Positions 24,641-36,948 of a stretch of DNA of 64,000 nt are shown here, in pieces. The translations under genes and the position numbers were made by a program. Within the stretch, counting starts at the first letter, position 1. Each line of letters opens with the position of its first letter. The notes below the pieces were generated by a model. It made no database searches, was not told the DNA's origin, and was given only the letters and a program-made list of their open reading frames with translations. Where the stretch lies: the NCBI GenBank assembly GCA_947034885.2, contig OX344749.2, positions 2,247,501 through 2,311,500 of the forward strand, in the 5' to 3' direction. The DNA comes from Thuidium tamariscinum. Lineage: Eukaryota; Streptophyta; Bryopsida; Hypnales; Thuidiaceae.

Positions 24641-26694
24641 AATGGGGTCATCAAGCTTAAACGGCCCTCTTCCATGAAATAATACAGTGAGACTAGCTGA
24701 CGGGATGTAAGGAGCTGAGTACTGGCAGAATTGAACAGCCAAATGGTACGTGACATAATTCACGTGTACGTACCTGTTGGTCATTATATTGTGTGCCGGT
24801 CTTTGTTGCAGTCCCTCACTTGTTTCGGCGGTGGGTGTTCCCACCAGCGCTCCTTAGTAACATCCGATCCTACGCAGAACACCGGCTGGTAGCATGTAGG
24901 AAAGAGCTGTGTGTAATTAAACAGAAAACGAGAGAACCTTATCAGGTCTACTTTAATTCGGAAGTTTTGTAACTAAAATTTCTCTCATTTCGTAGATCCA
25001 GTCCTCGTGAAACCGGTCTTAATGCAGGGCTATTGAGGTCAAAGTAATACCGCAGCAGCTGATGATCCGTGCAGTTACAGATCGATGAACATATATGACT
25101 ATCAATAATATTCTTGACCCGATTCTCGAAGTCTTAGGCACTGCCAGCTTGGCAATTACATGTACTCGCTAGTTTGCCAGGTTAGGAATTCTTCTAGACT
25201 GCAAATTTAAAGGCCCACATCCTTGAAGGAATTCCACGCATCTACTATGAATATTGAGAGCATTGTCAGGTTTGTACAATCTTTGATCAGCAAGTTCCTG
25301 GCTTCGTGCAATTGACACACTTAGGCGCAAGTTACATACAATTTCTCTTCATCAAATTCCTTCGGGTGTTAATCCAGTCACGATCATAATTGTGTGCTCA
25401 ATAATGCCAATCATTTATATTACAGAGGAAATTGGCACAACCAATCGAGTTGCGTCATGGCGGGACAGCCTTAGATTCATCGATCTGAAGTGCGTTGACC
25501 AAAACAGTCACCCAGAAAATTCGATTAATCACAAGGTGCTCTTATTTTTGAAAACTACTCTTACGTGTGCATGATTGTACCTTAATTCTTACGCGCATGG
25601 ATTCGTCAGTGAAGAGCCAAAGCCGCACATGAAAAATCAGACGTACGAAAGGCTGCAGAAGACCACGTACGTTTTTCCATGGTACTCGACGATGTAACTG
25701 TAACTGTTAGATTTGAAGGATACTAGACGATATGAATGCTGCGACTGTGAAAATCGAAATCGGAATTTAAATGATCGATTAATGAGGCCAGCAAGATCTG
25801 GAGGTTTCGAAGACTCGATTGAAAGCGTGGATTTCGACGGGTAGCTGAACAGGTATTTGGAGCACTTCTGCAGTTCTGCTCATTATTTGAGAGTGCATGC
25901 CACAAAATTCTTGGGGAAATTAAATTGTGCCATGACCGTTATAAACGTTCACCTTCAGTTGCGGAATCGTTACCAAATATTTATTGCGCCACTACTTTCG
26001 ACGTGTAGGCTGCATGCATACGTTCTGGAGCTTGCAATCGATCGATCGACGTCTTCACTTCCTGGTCGTTGTACGTTTTCGATTTCGTGGCTGTGACTAC
26101 CGTACGTAGCTTTCTCATTTCTGCCCAGCCTGTGTGAAAGGAGAATCTTCTCTGAACTTCGACAGTGAAAAGAAACTGGGCATGGTGCGTCGACTGCTGC
26201 CAAACTCGTCAAGCCAAAAAATTGCTTGAAAACCGCCACTCGGTTCTCTACGAATGACAGACTTGCCCTTCTGTCCACATATTGGAGGTCGACGCGATCT
26301 GCAGGGTTAAGGTGGCCGGCTCACTAGATCGACGAGCGAGGCTACCGAAGTCTGCAGAGTGCAGCCTAAGGAGACTAAAATATTTTCAAAAAAATTGTGC
26401 CCACCGCGCAGCCACGCGCGAGCAGGCGCGCCGCGAGGTGGGCGTGGGGGCTGTCCTTTTAAGAGCTGACTGCTTCAAGAAGGTTAGCTTCTAGAAGCAA
26501 TTTTCAGGAAATTTTTGTAAGAAGAAAAATGGAATTTGCATCCTGACCCCAGTTCGCTTGTGACTGGCGGTATGTATTTTAACCCTTGCAATGAAATTCT
26601 TTTCATTTGTGCCAAAAAAAAAAAAGTGTTTATTTGGGGAGTTTTATTTATCTTAATAATTATTTGCTTAAAATCCTTAAATTGATGCATGCAA
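24641..26694. other. intergenic, no gene recognised
   Basis: Intermediate GC, falling to AT-rich after about 26480. Several short open frames on both strands have no recognisable domain. CGTACG and CGATCGATCG motifs are frequent. No RNA gene was found. Confidence 0.5.
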
Positions 26695-27356
26695 CACTAC
26701 TAGAATTAAGTACCGTTTGCATCACCTCAGAAGTTGCTCAATACACTAGAAAATTAAATTTGGAAGGACAGTTAAACATTGTTTCAAGCTTGACTAAAGA
26801 CGTTGTTCAAGTGAAGCAACGTTTTGGTACATGCTTTTAGTAACGTTTACTGCTTCTTCGGGAACAAGTGAACTTGAGTTCTCATGTTATTGTATTTGTT
26901 CTCTTCTTTGGGAACATTCATTTCCAGTAACTTGTCTAGTAGTGTGAAGGTAGATTTTCAACATTTTGGAACAATGAAAATTTTAATTTAGTATACAATA
27001 TTTGCACAATATTATACGATGTACTATACTATACAATATGTAAAATACAATACAATATTAAATATATCTTGTACTTCTTCAATTGTAGAAATACTCAACA
27101 TGTTTTTTTTTAATGAGAGAGAGCCACGCATCTTATACTTCACGGGAGCCTCATGAAGCACAATGCTTATGGGATATTTCCCTCCACATGGATACTCATT
27201 GGGAACACAATATGTGGAAGTTCTCTCATTAAACGTTGCTTAAACATTGTTTAGAAAATTGCCTCTTGCCAAACGTTGCTTCAAGCACTGCTTTGTTCCT
27301 GACAGCACCACAAGCGTTGCTACAAACGTTGCAAACCCCCCTTGATTCTAGTAGTG
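26695..27356. mobile_element. CACTA-type element, 662 bp, TSD CAA
   Basis: The left end is CACTACTAGAATTAAG and the right end, reverse-complemented, is CACTACTAGAATCAAG. The duplication CAA is at 26692-26694 and 27357-27359. Near the ends the interior is rich in AACGTTGC/GCAACGTT motifs. The middle (about 26980-27240) resembles the repeat at 18400-18690 and may be a nested insertion. No transposase sequence. Confidence 0.88.
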
Positions 27357-27390
27357 CAATGTTCTTTACTCAAGCTCATGATATAAAAAC

Positions 27391-27600
27391 ACTACTAGAT
27401 TGAGGGGGGGTAAGCAACATTTTTTAGCCACGTTTACGTCCCCCTAGGAAAATAAGCAACGTTTGGCTCTACAAATTGAAAAATTTGGACAACTAAATTT
27501 CGAACAACGTTTGGAGCAACGTTTGAGGAGAGGTAGGCACTCTCAATGCAAAATCTAAATTCCCAACCCAAAATAGAAGCGAGTCATCTGCGCAAGCAGG
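27391..27600. mobile_element. truncated CACTA-type end
   Basis: Starts CACTACTAGATTGAGGGGGG and continues with GCAACGTTT motifs like the neighbouring element at 26695-27356. No matching right end was found, so it is probably a truncated relative. The right limit is approximate. Confidence 0.4.
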
Positions 27601-27712
27601 AGCTGCAATACCTTTCCAAAGAATGAAGGTTACAGTTAATGAGTAGAGAACTAAGTTGACTTTTTTGAGTTCAAATTTTTGGAGCCCTTCTGGCTTAGAC
27701 TTCTAGGTATTA

Positions 27713-28070
27713 GAGCCCGTTTCCATTAGGCCCCTAGAGGTCCAGGGGCTGGAGGGGGGGCTAGAGGGTTGATTTGGTGGTCCACCTTTCCCACTCCACC
27801 TAGACCTTCAGGCCTGGATGCCTCTCACTTCCAAAAGCCCCTCCCTTCGCGGCGTCTTCAAGTTAAATAAGATGGAAATCCGGATTTGTAGGGGAGAGGG
27901 GTCTATCTCATTGTCAAAATTGGGGGTCCAAGCAAGGAGTCCGGTCCTTCAAGGTCTGATTTTAGATCATGAGTGCTTGGAGGCCTGGAGGGGGACTTAG
28001 ACATTCGACTAAAGGTCCAACTCCCTTCCCGGTCAATGGAAAGGGGCCAAGCCCTAATCAAAACGGGCCC
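27713..28070. mobile_element. MITE with GCCCGTTT ends (hAT-like?)
   Basis: The left end is GAGCCCGTTTCCATTAGG and the right end, reverse-complemented, is GGGCCCGTTTTGATTAGG; length 358 bp. GGGCCCGTTT-type ends are common among plant hAT-derived MITEs. The flanks (AGGTATTA and TTAGGAGT) do not give a clean 8-bp duplication, so the class is inference. Confidence 0.55.
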
Positions 28071-28217
28071 TTAGGAGTAGAGTCTTTTGCAGTTTGCATA
28101 TGGCAATTTGCGGTGAGTTCTTTGGATTTTCTTGGATTAGGACTCCCATGATATGAGCCCCACAGCCCCCACTCAGTCACCCAGAAAATGCTAAAATTTT
28201 GTATTTTCCCCTGCATC

Positions 28218-28637
28218 CAGGGTTGCACCCATCACGTCACATCTGGACGGACGGCGTCCGGATAGAACGTCAGGATCCAACCTCAACGTCCATCAGGATT
28301 AAAAAAAAATTCCCAAATGGTCGAGTTGTTGTCCGTCAATGACGTGGACGGTCCATCAACGTTTTGGACAGTCCGTCAACGGTGGACGGCCCAACCGTCA
28401 ATAGCCGTCAACGTCCCAAAATTTTTATTTTTATTTTTTTGCCTCGACGGTCTGGCCGTCCATTGTCGACAAACCGTCCAGATCAACGACAGACAAGTCA
28501 TTGATAGCCATTAAGTCAAAAAAAAATCACAACGTCAACCTCACGTTGTGATCTGACTGCGTCAGGACATGTTAGGACAAACGCCGACGGACATCTTGAC
28601 AGGAAAATCCAACGTCACGTCAGGATAGACAACCCTG
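28218..28637. mobile_element. hAT-type MITE with perfect 8-bp TSD
   Basis: The element starts CAGGGTTG and ends CAACCCTG. The exact 8-bp duplication CCTGCATC is at 28210-28217 and 28638-28645. The 420-bp interior is rich in CCGTCAACG and GGACGG motifs on both strands, including ACGTCA-type repeats. An 8-bp duplication with CAGGG ends is diagnostic of the hAT superfamily. No transposase coding. Confidence 0.9.
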
Positions 28638-28645
28638 CCTGCATC

Positions 28646-31376
28646 ATGAAATTTGCAAATTCTTTTGCAATCAGAGGCTCCTCTTGAGTAGAGAAGGTGG
28701 AAATGATGCTTAGTATAAGACTGTGAAAGTACTCGTGAAAGATCAAGTAAGCAATTATACACGTGATAGGGGAAGTCAAAGCAAATATTTTCAAAGGTGC
28801 ATCCACTTAAATGATAGAAAATGTAAAAAATTAGATAATATTATTGTTAAAATTTTGGTTTTTTTATGAATTTTGGAAAGCAAAGAGTGCCTTGGACCTA
28901 TGCCAATGTCTAGGGTCTTCTAATTTGGATCATTCATGAACTACTTTTTCACTCATGAATTGCTTCTTATTTTCTTTCTCACTTATGTATGATGAACTTT
29001 TTGGTTCAACCTTGAAAAAAGGGGAAAACAAGCACTCTAGGAGTTAAACGAAAATCTATTCCAAGTTGATTGCAAGAAAGATTTGTACTATTTGTTACGT
29101 TTTACAACAATATTTGTGACTTTCTTCGAAGAAATTTAAAATTAGAAGATCAATTTCAAATTTAAAAAAAATATGGCCAATGTATGCTCGTTTAAGATGA
29201 AAGTAAGCATCACAAGAAATTTGTTAAAAAATTCTCTAAAGAAGAGAATTAGAAAAGTGTCAAATCTAAAAATATATATTTTTTATTAGAAGTTTTCATA
29301 GAAGATGGTGATGAAAAATATCCTTCTTGGTTTCTAAAAATGAAGACATTTGGAACAATAGTCAAAAGTTATAGCATAAAATAATACTTCTTTTCATAAT
29401 AAGACAATTTGGTAGATAAGAGAGAATTACTTTTTTTTAAAACAAAAATTTGAAAGTAGCTTTGTTTACTTATGTAGTTATATGTGCATGAAAAGTTTTG
29501 AATCATTCCATTCTAATCAATTAGTCAAAAGTAATGAGGCTTTAGGGCTCACTGGCAATTTAAGATGTGTACTAAAAATTAAACTCTGAAAACCTCCATT
29601 TTATTCAATCTTCAATATTTTTTGAAAAAAAATAATTCATATGATGTAGATCATTTATTACAACATTGCAACTGTTGGAATAGGCATTTTTCAATTTCAG
29701 AATAAATTATTAACAATTTTATATTTTCAATCATTTGCTATTTTTTTCCTACTTACATTTATTTTCCTATATATTGTACAATTCCAAATAATTTGAATTT
29801 TTTTAGGCAAGTACCCTACTTGGCCTCAACAATGAATTCAAATAAGCACAATTCTCTTAAACCTTTTTCATGTGATGGTCACCTTCTTAAGTGCAATTGT
29901 TGTATTTCTTACATGGTGAAAAAAATTATTTTAGCATTCAAATGCTAATATCTTGCATTCTAAAAGGTGGAAAACTACAAGAAAAATTTCCACATATTCT
30001 CAAACAAATTTTTTACAAGACCATGCGGTTACAAATCTCAAAAGATGTTCTTAAAAATAAAATTTTGTACAAGTGTACTATGAATGATAGTTTTAAATTA
30101 TTTTTGGAATAAATGTAGTAAAGGAACTTGAGGGGTTAAAGAAAAAATTGTTCAAAGTAACTATGTTCCTAAATTCCATTGGTAATTAATCATTGGAGGA
30201 CCATTTTAATTTACTTTTGGAAATTCACTTCAATTTCATATGGATTTAGAGTTAAAATTTATAGCTTAAGGAATTGCAACACTTAAAGGGCTTCTAATAA
30301 TTTTATTTTGAACCCCAAAGTAAAATGAAATTTGACAACTTCAATTGAAAATGCCATTTTTTGACCATTCTATTCACTATAATTTTTTTTTAAATTGAGA
30401 ATGAAATTGATAGCATATTTAATGTAATTATTGTTTGCTATAAGGCTTCATTGCCTAATAAGGGTGCTCAACATTTAAGATAGTTATTGAAGGGTTAGGA
30501 TTTTTATAATAAAATTTAAAGAAGAATAAAAAAGAAAAAGAAAAACGCATCCAATCTTCATTACAAAAAATAGAAGAGAACTTCCAATTCATACGAAGTA
30601 CTTATAATTTTAACATTTAAAATTATTATGTATATATTTATAGATGTATGTCTGTATATTTTAAAATTTTGGTTAGTATGCAATGAAGATTATTGAAATT
30701 GTTACAATAATGAATACAATTTTAGTACTCTATTATATCATCTATAATCTCAATTCATTAACCCCTAAACATTCATATTCATCTCTACAATTGATGTTTT
30801 TTGTAAAATCATCATAAAGTACTATTAGAAAGAGTAATTTGAAATTGAGATGCTAATGAAACTTATAGAATTTCAATTTAGGATTCTATCTATAATGTTA
30901 GATTCAATTATGCTATCACCAATATTTTTCTATAAAATTTGAAAAGGGAATTCAAGATTTATTCTAAATTCTAATTCATGCAAAATATTGCCATTTTCTA
31001 AGTGAATCTTGTTGGAATGGATTTGAAATGAGGTTCTCTACATAAGGTGATGTTTTGAAATTTCTAATGTTCTTGGACTTGGGGTATTATTTTTGCAATT
31101 TTAAATTTAGGGTTATAGTAAATACAAGTCATTTTAATAAAAAAAACATGAATTCATAAAATATATAACACCATTGTTTAATGTTCATAACAAAAATTCA
31201 TAAGCTCCTTGAAATAAAAAATAATGAATATAAATTGATACACGTAAAGAATAAAGAAACCAAAGTCAAGTTTAATAAATACTACAAAATACATAAGTCA
31301 GACTACTCAATCCTCACTCTCTATCACTCTCGGAATACCCATGGAAATCTAACAACATGTTTGTATCCTCTAATTC
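28646..31376. other. AT-rich intergenic with two old repeat relics
   Basis: About 29120-29420 resembles the interior of the GGGTGATTGCAAG-family element (AATATGGCCAATGTAT, GAAGATGGTGATGA) but has lost its ends. About 29480-30140 is an inverted, diverged copy of the repeat at 12206-13157. The rest (30150-31376) is AT-rich with nothing recognised. Confidence 0.45.
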
Positions 31377-32830
31377 TCATGTTGATATGTTATCCTCACC
31401 TATAAAGTATTCTCCAAAATATCTATTAGACCTTCCTCTTCTGTGCAAACTTAACACTTCAACTAGTTCTTGTGTATGGACATCAAAATCACAACCATCC
31501 ACATCAATGGGTTCAGGGCGATGAAAAGATTCAATATCATTTTCCTCACGTTCAAATGTGTCTTCTTCACCACCATCATTAGTAAACTCTTCTTCTTCCT
31601 CATCACTGAACTCCGTGTTCACAATGTCATCCCTATTGCTCAATTCCCTCAATGGAAATGCTTGAATTCTTTTGGTATTGTCATCATCTTCTACGGGATC
31701 ATTCTCTACATCTTCTTCATTGACCACATTTGTCTCCTTCGTGTAGAGCACTTTCTTGGACCAAGCTTCATATTTCACAACTAGATGCCAACCTCTATTA
31801 AGTCTATCTTCAATATAAAAAATTTGGTCAACATCTAGAGGATATACAAATTACAAAGGATTCATGTATAGGTAGATGAGAAGGCATAAAGTTCATAGTA
31901 CGCACACATGTGAATTTACATTCATCAACCAAAACCCTAGGATTTCCACGAGGAGTTGCTTTACTATCATACCAATCTCCTTTCACTAATATTGTTGTGA
32001 AAGATGTAAGTTTCATTTCAATAATATTGTGGATTTTTCCAAAATACTCTATTGTGCAAGGTTGTCTTTTGTCATCCACATCATGGAATGAACATGCTAT
32101 GCCTGAAAATTACAAAGAGATTAAGTTTAATAATAGGAGTAGGATGCAATGGAATTGTTTAGGTGAATACATTTGAAGTATGTTATTTATATTTTTGTAC
32201 ATTTTTTTCTTCAACTACTTTTAGTACATATGTAAAATTCATAGTACTTGGAATATTATACATTGCTAGGCTTTGTTATTTAGGATAGGAATATAAAATG
32301 TATTTCATTTCTTTTACATTCATTTTGATGTACATGTCATATACACAATTACTAATTATTTTTTTATATGCCAATTCAACTTGAAATTTGTATGTTGAAG
32401 GGACTTCAAATATATACATTGTCAACCACAAATCTAACCTCCTATTCATTGTAAGCATAGTATTTTGTAGACATTGTAAAACAACTACGCATTACAATCA
32501 TGAACCATTTTAAAAATTAGATTTAGGGTGTACCTAAATCTTGAGTCTTCTTTCCATTATCTCTATCAACTACTCTTAGATACTTCCTTGCCGCCCACAT
32601 GTGTGCAAAAAACTTCACTTTTGGATGTGGGCCCAATAAAATATTATACTCATGATCACATGGTTGATTGGTTGTTCACCCAAAATTATTTGCTTTCTCA
32701 TTTCTGAAAGGGCCCATTCAACAAAGTCCACTTCATTGTTCATGAGTTCCACACTATATCGTCTTCTCCACTTCAACATGCATGGGTCATTTTTTAATAC
32801 AAAGTTATGAATTTGCTCCAAAAAAAACCC
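31377..32830 (-). pseudogene. CACTA (En/Spm) transposase-ORF relic, DUF4216-like part
   Basis: Minus-strand coding remains of the C-terminal half of a plant CACTA transposase-associated protein. In reading order: a segment at about 32615-32821 (EQIHNFVLKNDPCM, WALSEMRKQI), AHMWAARKYLRVVD and GKKTQDLG near 32540-32600, an intron at 32103-32533 (donor GTACACC, acceptor TTTTCAG), then IEYFGKIHNIIEM, VKGDWYD and QIFYIEDRLNRGWHLVV, and finally an acidic tail (SDEEEEEFTNDGGEED) with SRRGR-like residues. The order YFG..IIE..GDWYD..VFYIED is typical of the DUF4216 domain next to DUF4218 in En/Spm proteins. Frameshifts near 32660 and 31840 and the missing N-terminal half make it nonfunctional. It may once have mobilised the CACTA-type MITEs nearby, but no matching ends were found around it. 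Confidence 0.75.
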
Positions 32831-32929
32831 TTCCTACATGATCTCTATCAAGGCACGCATTTTGTGTGCTTTAGGCAAAACCATCTCCAAGAAGCGTGGA
32901 TCTTCTTTCAACCTTTACAATTGCAGAGG

Positions 32930-33076
32930 GGTCTTGAAGAAAGTCTTGCAATTAAAACTGCACCCCCCGATCAAGGGAAACTGTCCTCCACTTCTGATGC
33001 AGATTCCTCGGGAACATCAAGTGATTCAAGTGATTCCACCAACGACTCATTGGACTCCGAATTGGAAGAAGCTTAG
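32930..33076 (+). pseudogene. orphan terminal exon, Ser/Asp-rich tail
   Basis: A plus-strand segment preceded by a strong acceptor-like tract (CAACCTTTACAATTGCAG). It encodes a 48-residue C-terminus beginning RGLEESLAIKT, with a low-complexity SSDSSDSTNDSLDSELEEA end and a TAG stop. Codon use is less AT-biased than the surroundings. No matching upstream exon or promoter is present, and it adjoins the CACTA relic, so it may be a captured gene fragment. I do not recognise the parent gene. Confidence 0.35.
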
Positions 33077-33198
33077 ATGCAATCTGGTATGGTTAACTTC
33101 TGTGATTTTGCCATCATGCCCAATTAATTTAAATTTCAGTGGTGCTATTCTAACAGCTTTTAACCATGCAAATTAATAGGTGTAGTAAGAGTTTGATA

Positions 33199-33954
33199 GG
33201 GTGATTGCAAGAAACACTTCACATTTTTGACTCAAAATGATGTTTATTGGCATAATACTGGCAGTACTACACGATCCTGACAATACAACGCGTCTGACAC
33301 GCACCTGCAAATTTCAACCGTTGATTTCAGGCACTTGCAAATCTGGGCTGTCAGTGTAGTACTATGTAGTATTATGCAATACTAGAACTACTACAAGTAC
33401 TTCACAGGCCACAGGGAGCAGAAAATAGCAGAAAAAGGGTCTGTGGACCTTTTTATTTTTAGTAATTCAAAAAAAAATAAAAAATTATTTTAAGAAAATC
33501 CATTTTTCTAAACAAAATTGTACACACATTGCAAGAAAAAATTCCTCTAAAAAAGTTTTTCCCTCTTTGTAGAGTTTGTGCGAAGGAAGGTCACTTTGAC
33601 CCCATGTGGACAATAGACATTTTACTATTTTTATAAAAACTCACCATCAATCCTTGAAATGTTAGTAGAACTCCAACTTGTCCAATTTGTGGCTTCAAAT
33701 TCGGATTTTTGAGTCAAAAATAGGACTAAAACCCCCCAAAATGGCCAAGGTAGATAGCCAATGGGGGGCAGTTTAAAAATAGTAAACTAATTTTTAAAAA
33801 TTTGAAAAAATTACACAACATATATAACTTTTGTGTGTACCTTCATTCCAAGTTTCAAGTTGATAAGGCAAAATATGCAAAAGTTATGAGCAAAAAACTA
33901 CCTGTTGGAGGTCAAGGGGACAAAAAATAGGACAAGTGTTTCTTGCAATCACCC
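33199..33954. mobile_element. GGGTGATTGCAAG-family element, TA flanks
   Basis: The ends are GGGTGATTGCAAGAAACACT and its inverted complement at the right (AGTGTTTCTTGCAATCACCC). It is flanked by TA on both sides (33197-33198 and 33955-33956). Length is 756 bp, including the small nested element at 33250-33377. The right half matches, inverted, the left half of 35507-36234. Confidence 0.8.
33250..33377. mobile_element. 128-bp nested MITE
   Basis: The left end is GCATAATACTGGCAGTACTA and the right end, reverse-complemented, is GCATAATACTACATAGTACT. The GC-richer interior (AACGCGTCTGACACGCACC) contrasts with the host element. No unambiguous target duplication. Confidence 0.6.
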
Positions 33955-33956
33955 TA

Positions 33957-35133
33957 GGACAAAATGTGATCGTGACAAGTTGGTTAGGTTTACGAGGAAA
34001 AGGGTCTATTGCTTGGGAATCCTTATAACTCCATTTTAAAATAGTTTAGTATATATGGGGATTGGATTCTTGGAAGTAGGTTCTGGAAATGGTATTTACA
34101 TAGTAGACATTGAAGTTCTTACACATCCTTGGTCTTTGCTTATTTTGTGTTTGATTTCAATAGTTTGTAGTAAATCTCTCATCAGCTCCATTGTTGGCCT
34201 TTTGGCTTAATTGTCATGTATGTTTTTTCTTTTAATGCAAATGGATTTCCCATTTATTTGAAAGAATAATATTTCTTGTAGATTATAATTATGATATAGG
34301 TGAATTCAAATAACATTAACTTTAATTTTTGTGAACACTATGATTGGGAATCTGACTCTTTTGGATGTGAATGTTGTAGGAAGTCCCCATCTTCTGTTGC
34401 ATACATCTATCTTTCAATTTTGTCTGAGTTGGGGTCCACTGGTGGTGTGTGGCTTTGTTGTGCATTTTGGCTCTTAGGTTTTGTTTGAGTACATTAAAGT
34501 TGAGAAAAGTTGTCTCGCCGGGGCTTTAGTCTTCGATTCTGTGTATCTTTTTTTTGCAATGGAATTTGTCCATGTGTTTCAAAAATAAAAGAATGTTGTA
34601 GAAAATCAAGTATTTAATATATTTATACAATGACTTTGCAAATTTCTTTAGATGGACAGTTTTAGAATAGGAATGTGAGTAATATGCATTCTTATTTTTG
34701 AACTCATTCAATCTTCCTTTCTCCAAAGTGGATTGATGTTTCTATGTATAATTGTTTTTATATTTAACAGAGGTGCAATTTTGATTGGTACATTAAACCT
34801 AACATTTTAAAATAAAAAATTAAATGAATGTAAAATGACTGGCAGCCTCAAGCCTTCAACAAGGCGCCTTGCTAATTCAACACCTAAATTTAGTCCATTT
34901 AAAGTAGAATCCTAAAGTAAAATGTAATCGTGGAAAATTCAGAAGCAGTCATTGACCAGCACTTGCAACAGTTGGATCACTCTACAGTATTGGGTAATAG
35001 AATAGAAAATTCTCAGAATAGAAAAAAAAATGCATAAACAATGTGAAAAATAGCTTGAATAAAAGTAAACCAAATCGATAAGCACAATTACGATGAAAGG
35101 GTCTATAGGCAATGGATAAAGCATGTGACAAAT
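33957..35133. other. AT-rich intergenic, no feature
   Basis: No supported gene. The open stretch at 34300-34488 has no recognisable domain. Confidence 0.5.
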
Positions 35134-35434
35134 TACTACTAGAAGTCGCACTAAATTTGTAATGTCTAGACTCTAAAATAAGATGACATGCTTCAAAGGA
35201 CCACAACCTAAATTTGGTCTACAATGTCAAACTAAATATGTTGGGAACAAACCCACTCAAGTGGTTCCCTCATTTGGAACGAACGTTGCACAATGCAGGT
35301 ACCTTGACGTTGTTCTTCCTAAGCAACGTCTACAAATATGATAAAAGTAGTGTTTCATAGCTCCCCTCCGATGCTACACCCAGTGTATTTTGCAACGTTT
35401 GCAATCATGTAAAAGGGCACAAGTTTTAGTAGTG
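35134..35434. mobile_element. possible degenerate CACTA-type element
   Basis: The right end TTTTAGTAGTG (reverse complement CACTACTAAAA) and the left TACTACTAGAAG could be the two ends of a decayed relative of 26695-27356. The interior has the same AACGTTGC and GCAACGT motifs. The flanks AAT and AAA do not match, so the left boundary is uncertain. Confidence 0.35.
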
Positions 35435-35506
35435 AAAAAACTTCCATTTAAATTAACTTTTCTTCAATAGTACAATATGATTAATGAAAGTCCACAACTT
35501 CAAATT

Positions 35507-36234
35507 GGGTGATTGCAAGAAACACTTGTCCTTTTTTTTGTCCCCTTGACCTTTAGGAGGTAGTTTTTTGCTCATAACTTTTTCATCTTCTGTTAATTTG
35601 ACTTGAAACTTGAAATGAAGGTGCCTACAAAAGTTTTACATTTTGTGTAGTTTTTTCAATTTTTTCAAAATTAGTTTACTATTTTTAAGCTGCCCCTGAT
35701 TGGGTGTCTACTTTGGCCATTTTGGGGGGTTTTAGTCCTATTTTTTACCCAAAAATGAAAATTTTGAGCTAAAAATTGGCATGCAAGGACCTCACCTAAA
35801 GATACACAAGACTACAAAAGAGATTCTTTGAAAATACTATACTTTTCAACCTCCACATGTCGTCAAAGTGGCTGACTTTGTGCAAGTGTAGAGAATAGAA
35901 TTTATTTTTTCCAAAGATGAAATTTGTTGGAAAAGAAAGAACTTTACTTGGAGAAAAAATGTATTTTTCATTTTCTTTTTTTGAATTTTTTTACTATTTT
36001 TACCAAATTAGTGAAAAAAGAGCTATTTTCATTGTATTTTCCATTGTCTATAACATTTAAAGAAAAAATTTCTTAGGTCTGAATTTCAAGAGACATAATA
36101 TTCTCATTTTTCTTCAAATTATCCATATTTTTTTCAATTTAAAAAAATTTATTCCAAAAGTCATAGGACTCATAGGACTCACTAATTTTGAACCATTTTG
36201 AGACAAAACCGGTAAGTGTTTCTTGCAACAACCC
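35507..36234. mobile_element. GGGTGATTGCAAG-family element
   Basis: The left end is GGGTGATTGCAAGAAACACT and the right end, reverse-complemented, is GGGTTGTTGCAAGAAACACT. It is an inverted copy of the 33199-33954 subfamily (TTTGTCCCCTTGACC, TTTTTTGCTCATAACTTTT). No clear target duplication. No coding capacity. Confidence 0.8.
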
Positions 36235-36948
36235 AATCATAAATTCTTAAGAAGTAAAGTGTTTAGGATAAGATCCATTTCCAAATGCCAATTGATCAAA
36301 CATCATGTTTGAGCTTCATTTAACCTATTAGATTGTGTTCAAATATCAGTCCTATTATTTCTATCAATTGAAACTAAAATTGTATATTACTTTGAGACCT
36401 TGAAGTCAAAATAATTCAACTCTTAAACCAAACTTATCATGTTTTTTCAATAAAATTTGATGAAAAGTATCAAAGTATTTTGATATTTTAAAATTTAAGG
36501 TGAAAATAAAATTATATTAGTTACAATATTCATATTAGAGTAATATGAATTTCTACCATTAATAAAGTTTAGAATGCAAAAATTAATTATGCAATTGAAA
36601 ATTAAAAAATCATTCTTATAAAAATATATACATATATATAAATTTAAAGCACAATACAAATATCATGTTTTTGAATTTTAACACACATAGCTTTCAATTG
36701 CAAAGCTTCTTTCAAATTTTGGATTTTGTCAAAATTTCAAGATGAAGTAAAAAGAAAACTTGTAAAGCTTTATTTTCTTAGATTAAATGGAATACCATGA
36801 ATGGTTAAATATTGAAAGTTAGAATCAAGGTCAACCAAAGCACAATAGCACATGGACTTCTTGAATGCATGGTTTTTTGGGAATTAACCCCTGAAATGGC
36901 TAAAAGACTAAGGGGGTTTTCCTTTCAAAAACCATTCAAAACTACCAT
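36235..36948. other. AT-rich intergenic, no feature
   Basis: Nothing recognised between two elements of the same family. Confidence 0.55.

Noticed and set aside
27713-28070. 8-bp hAT target duplication
   Set aside because: Flanks AGGTATTA and TTAGGAGT do not match, so only the terminal repeats are claimed.
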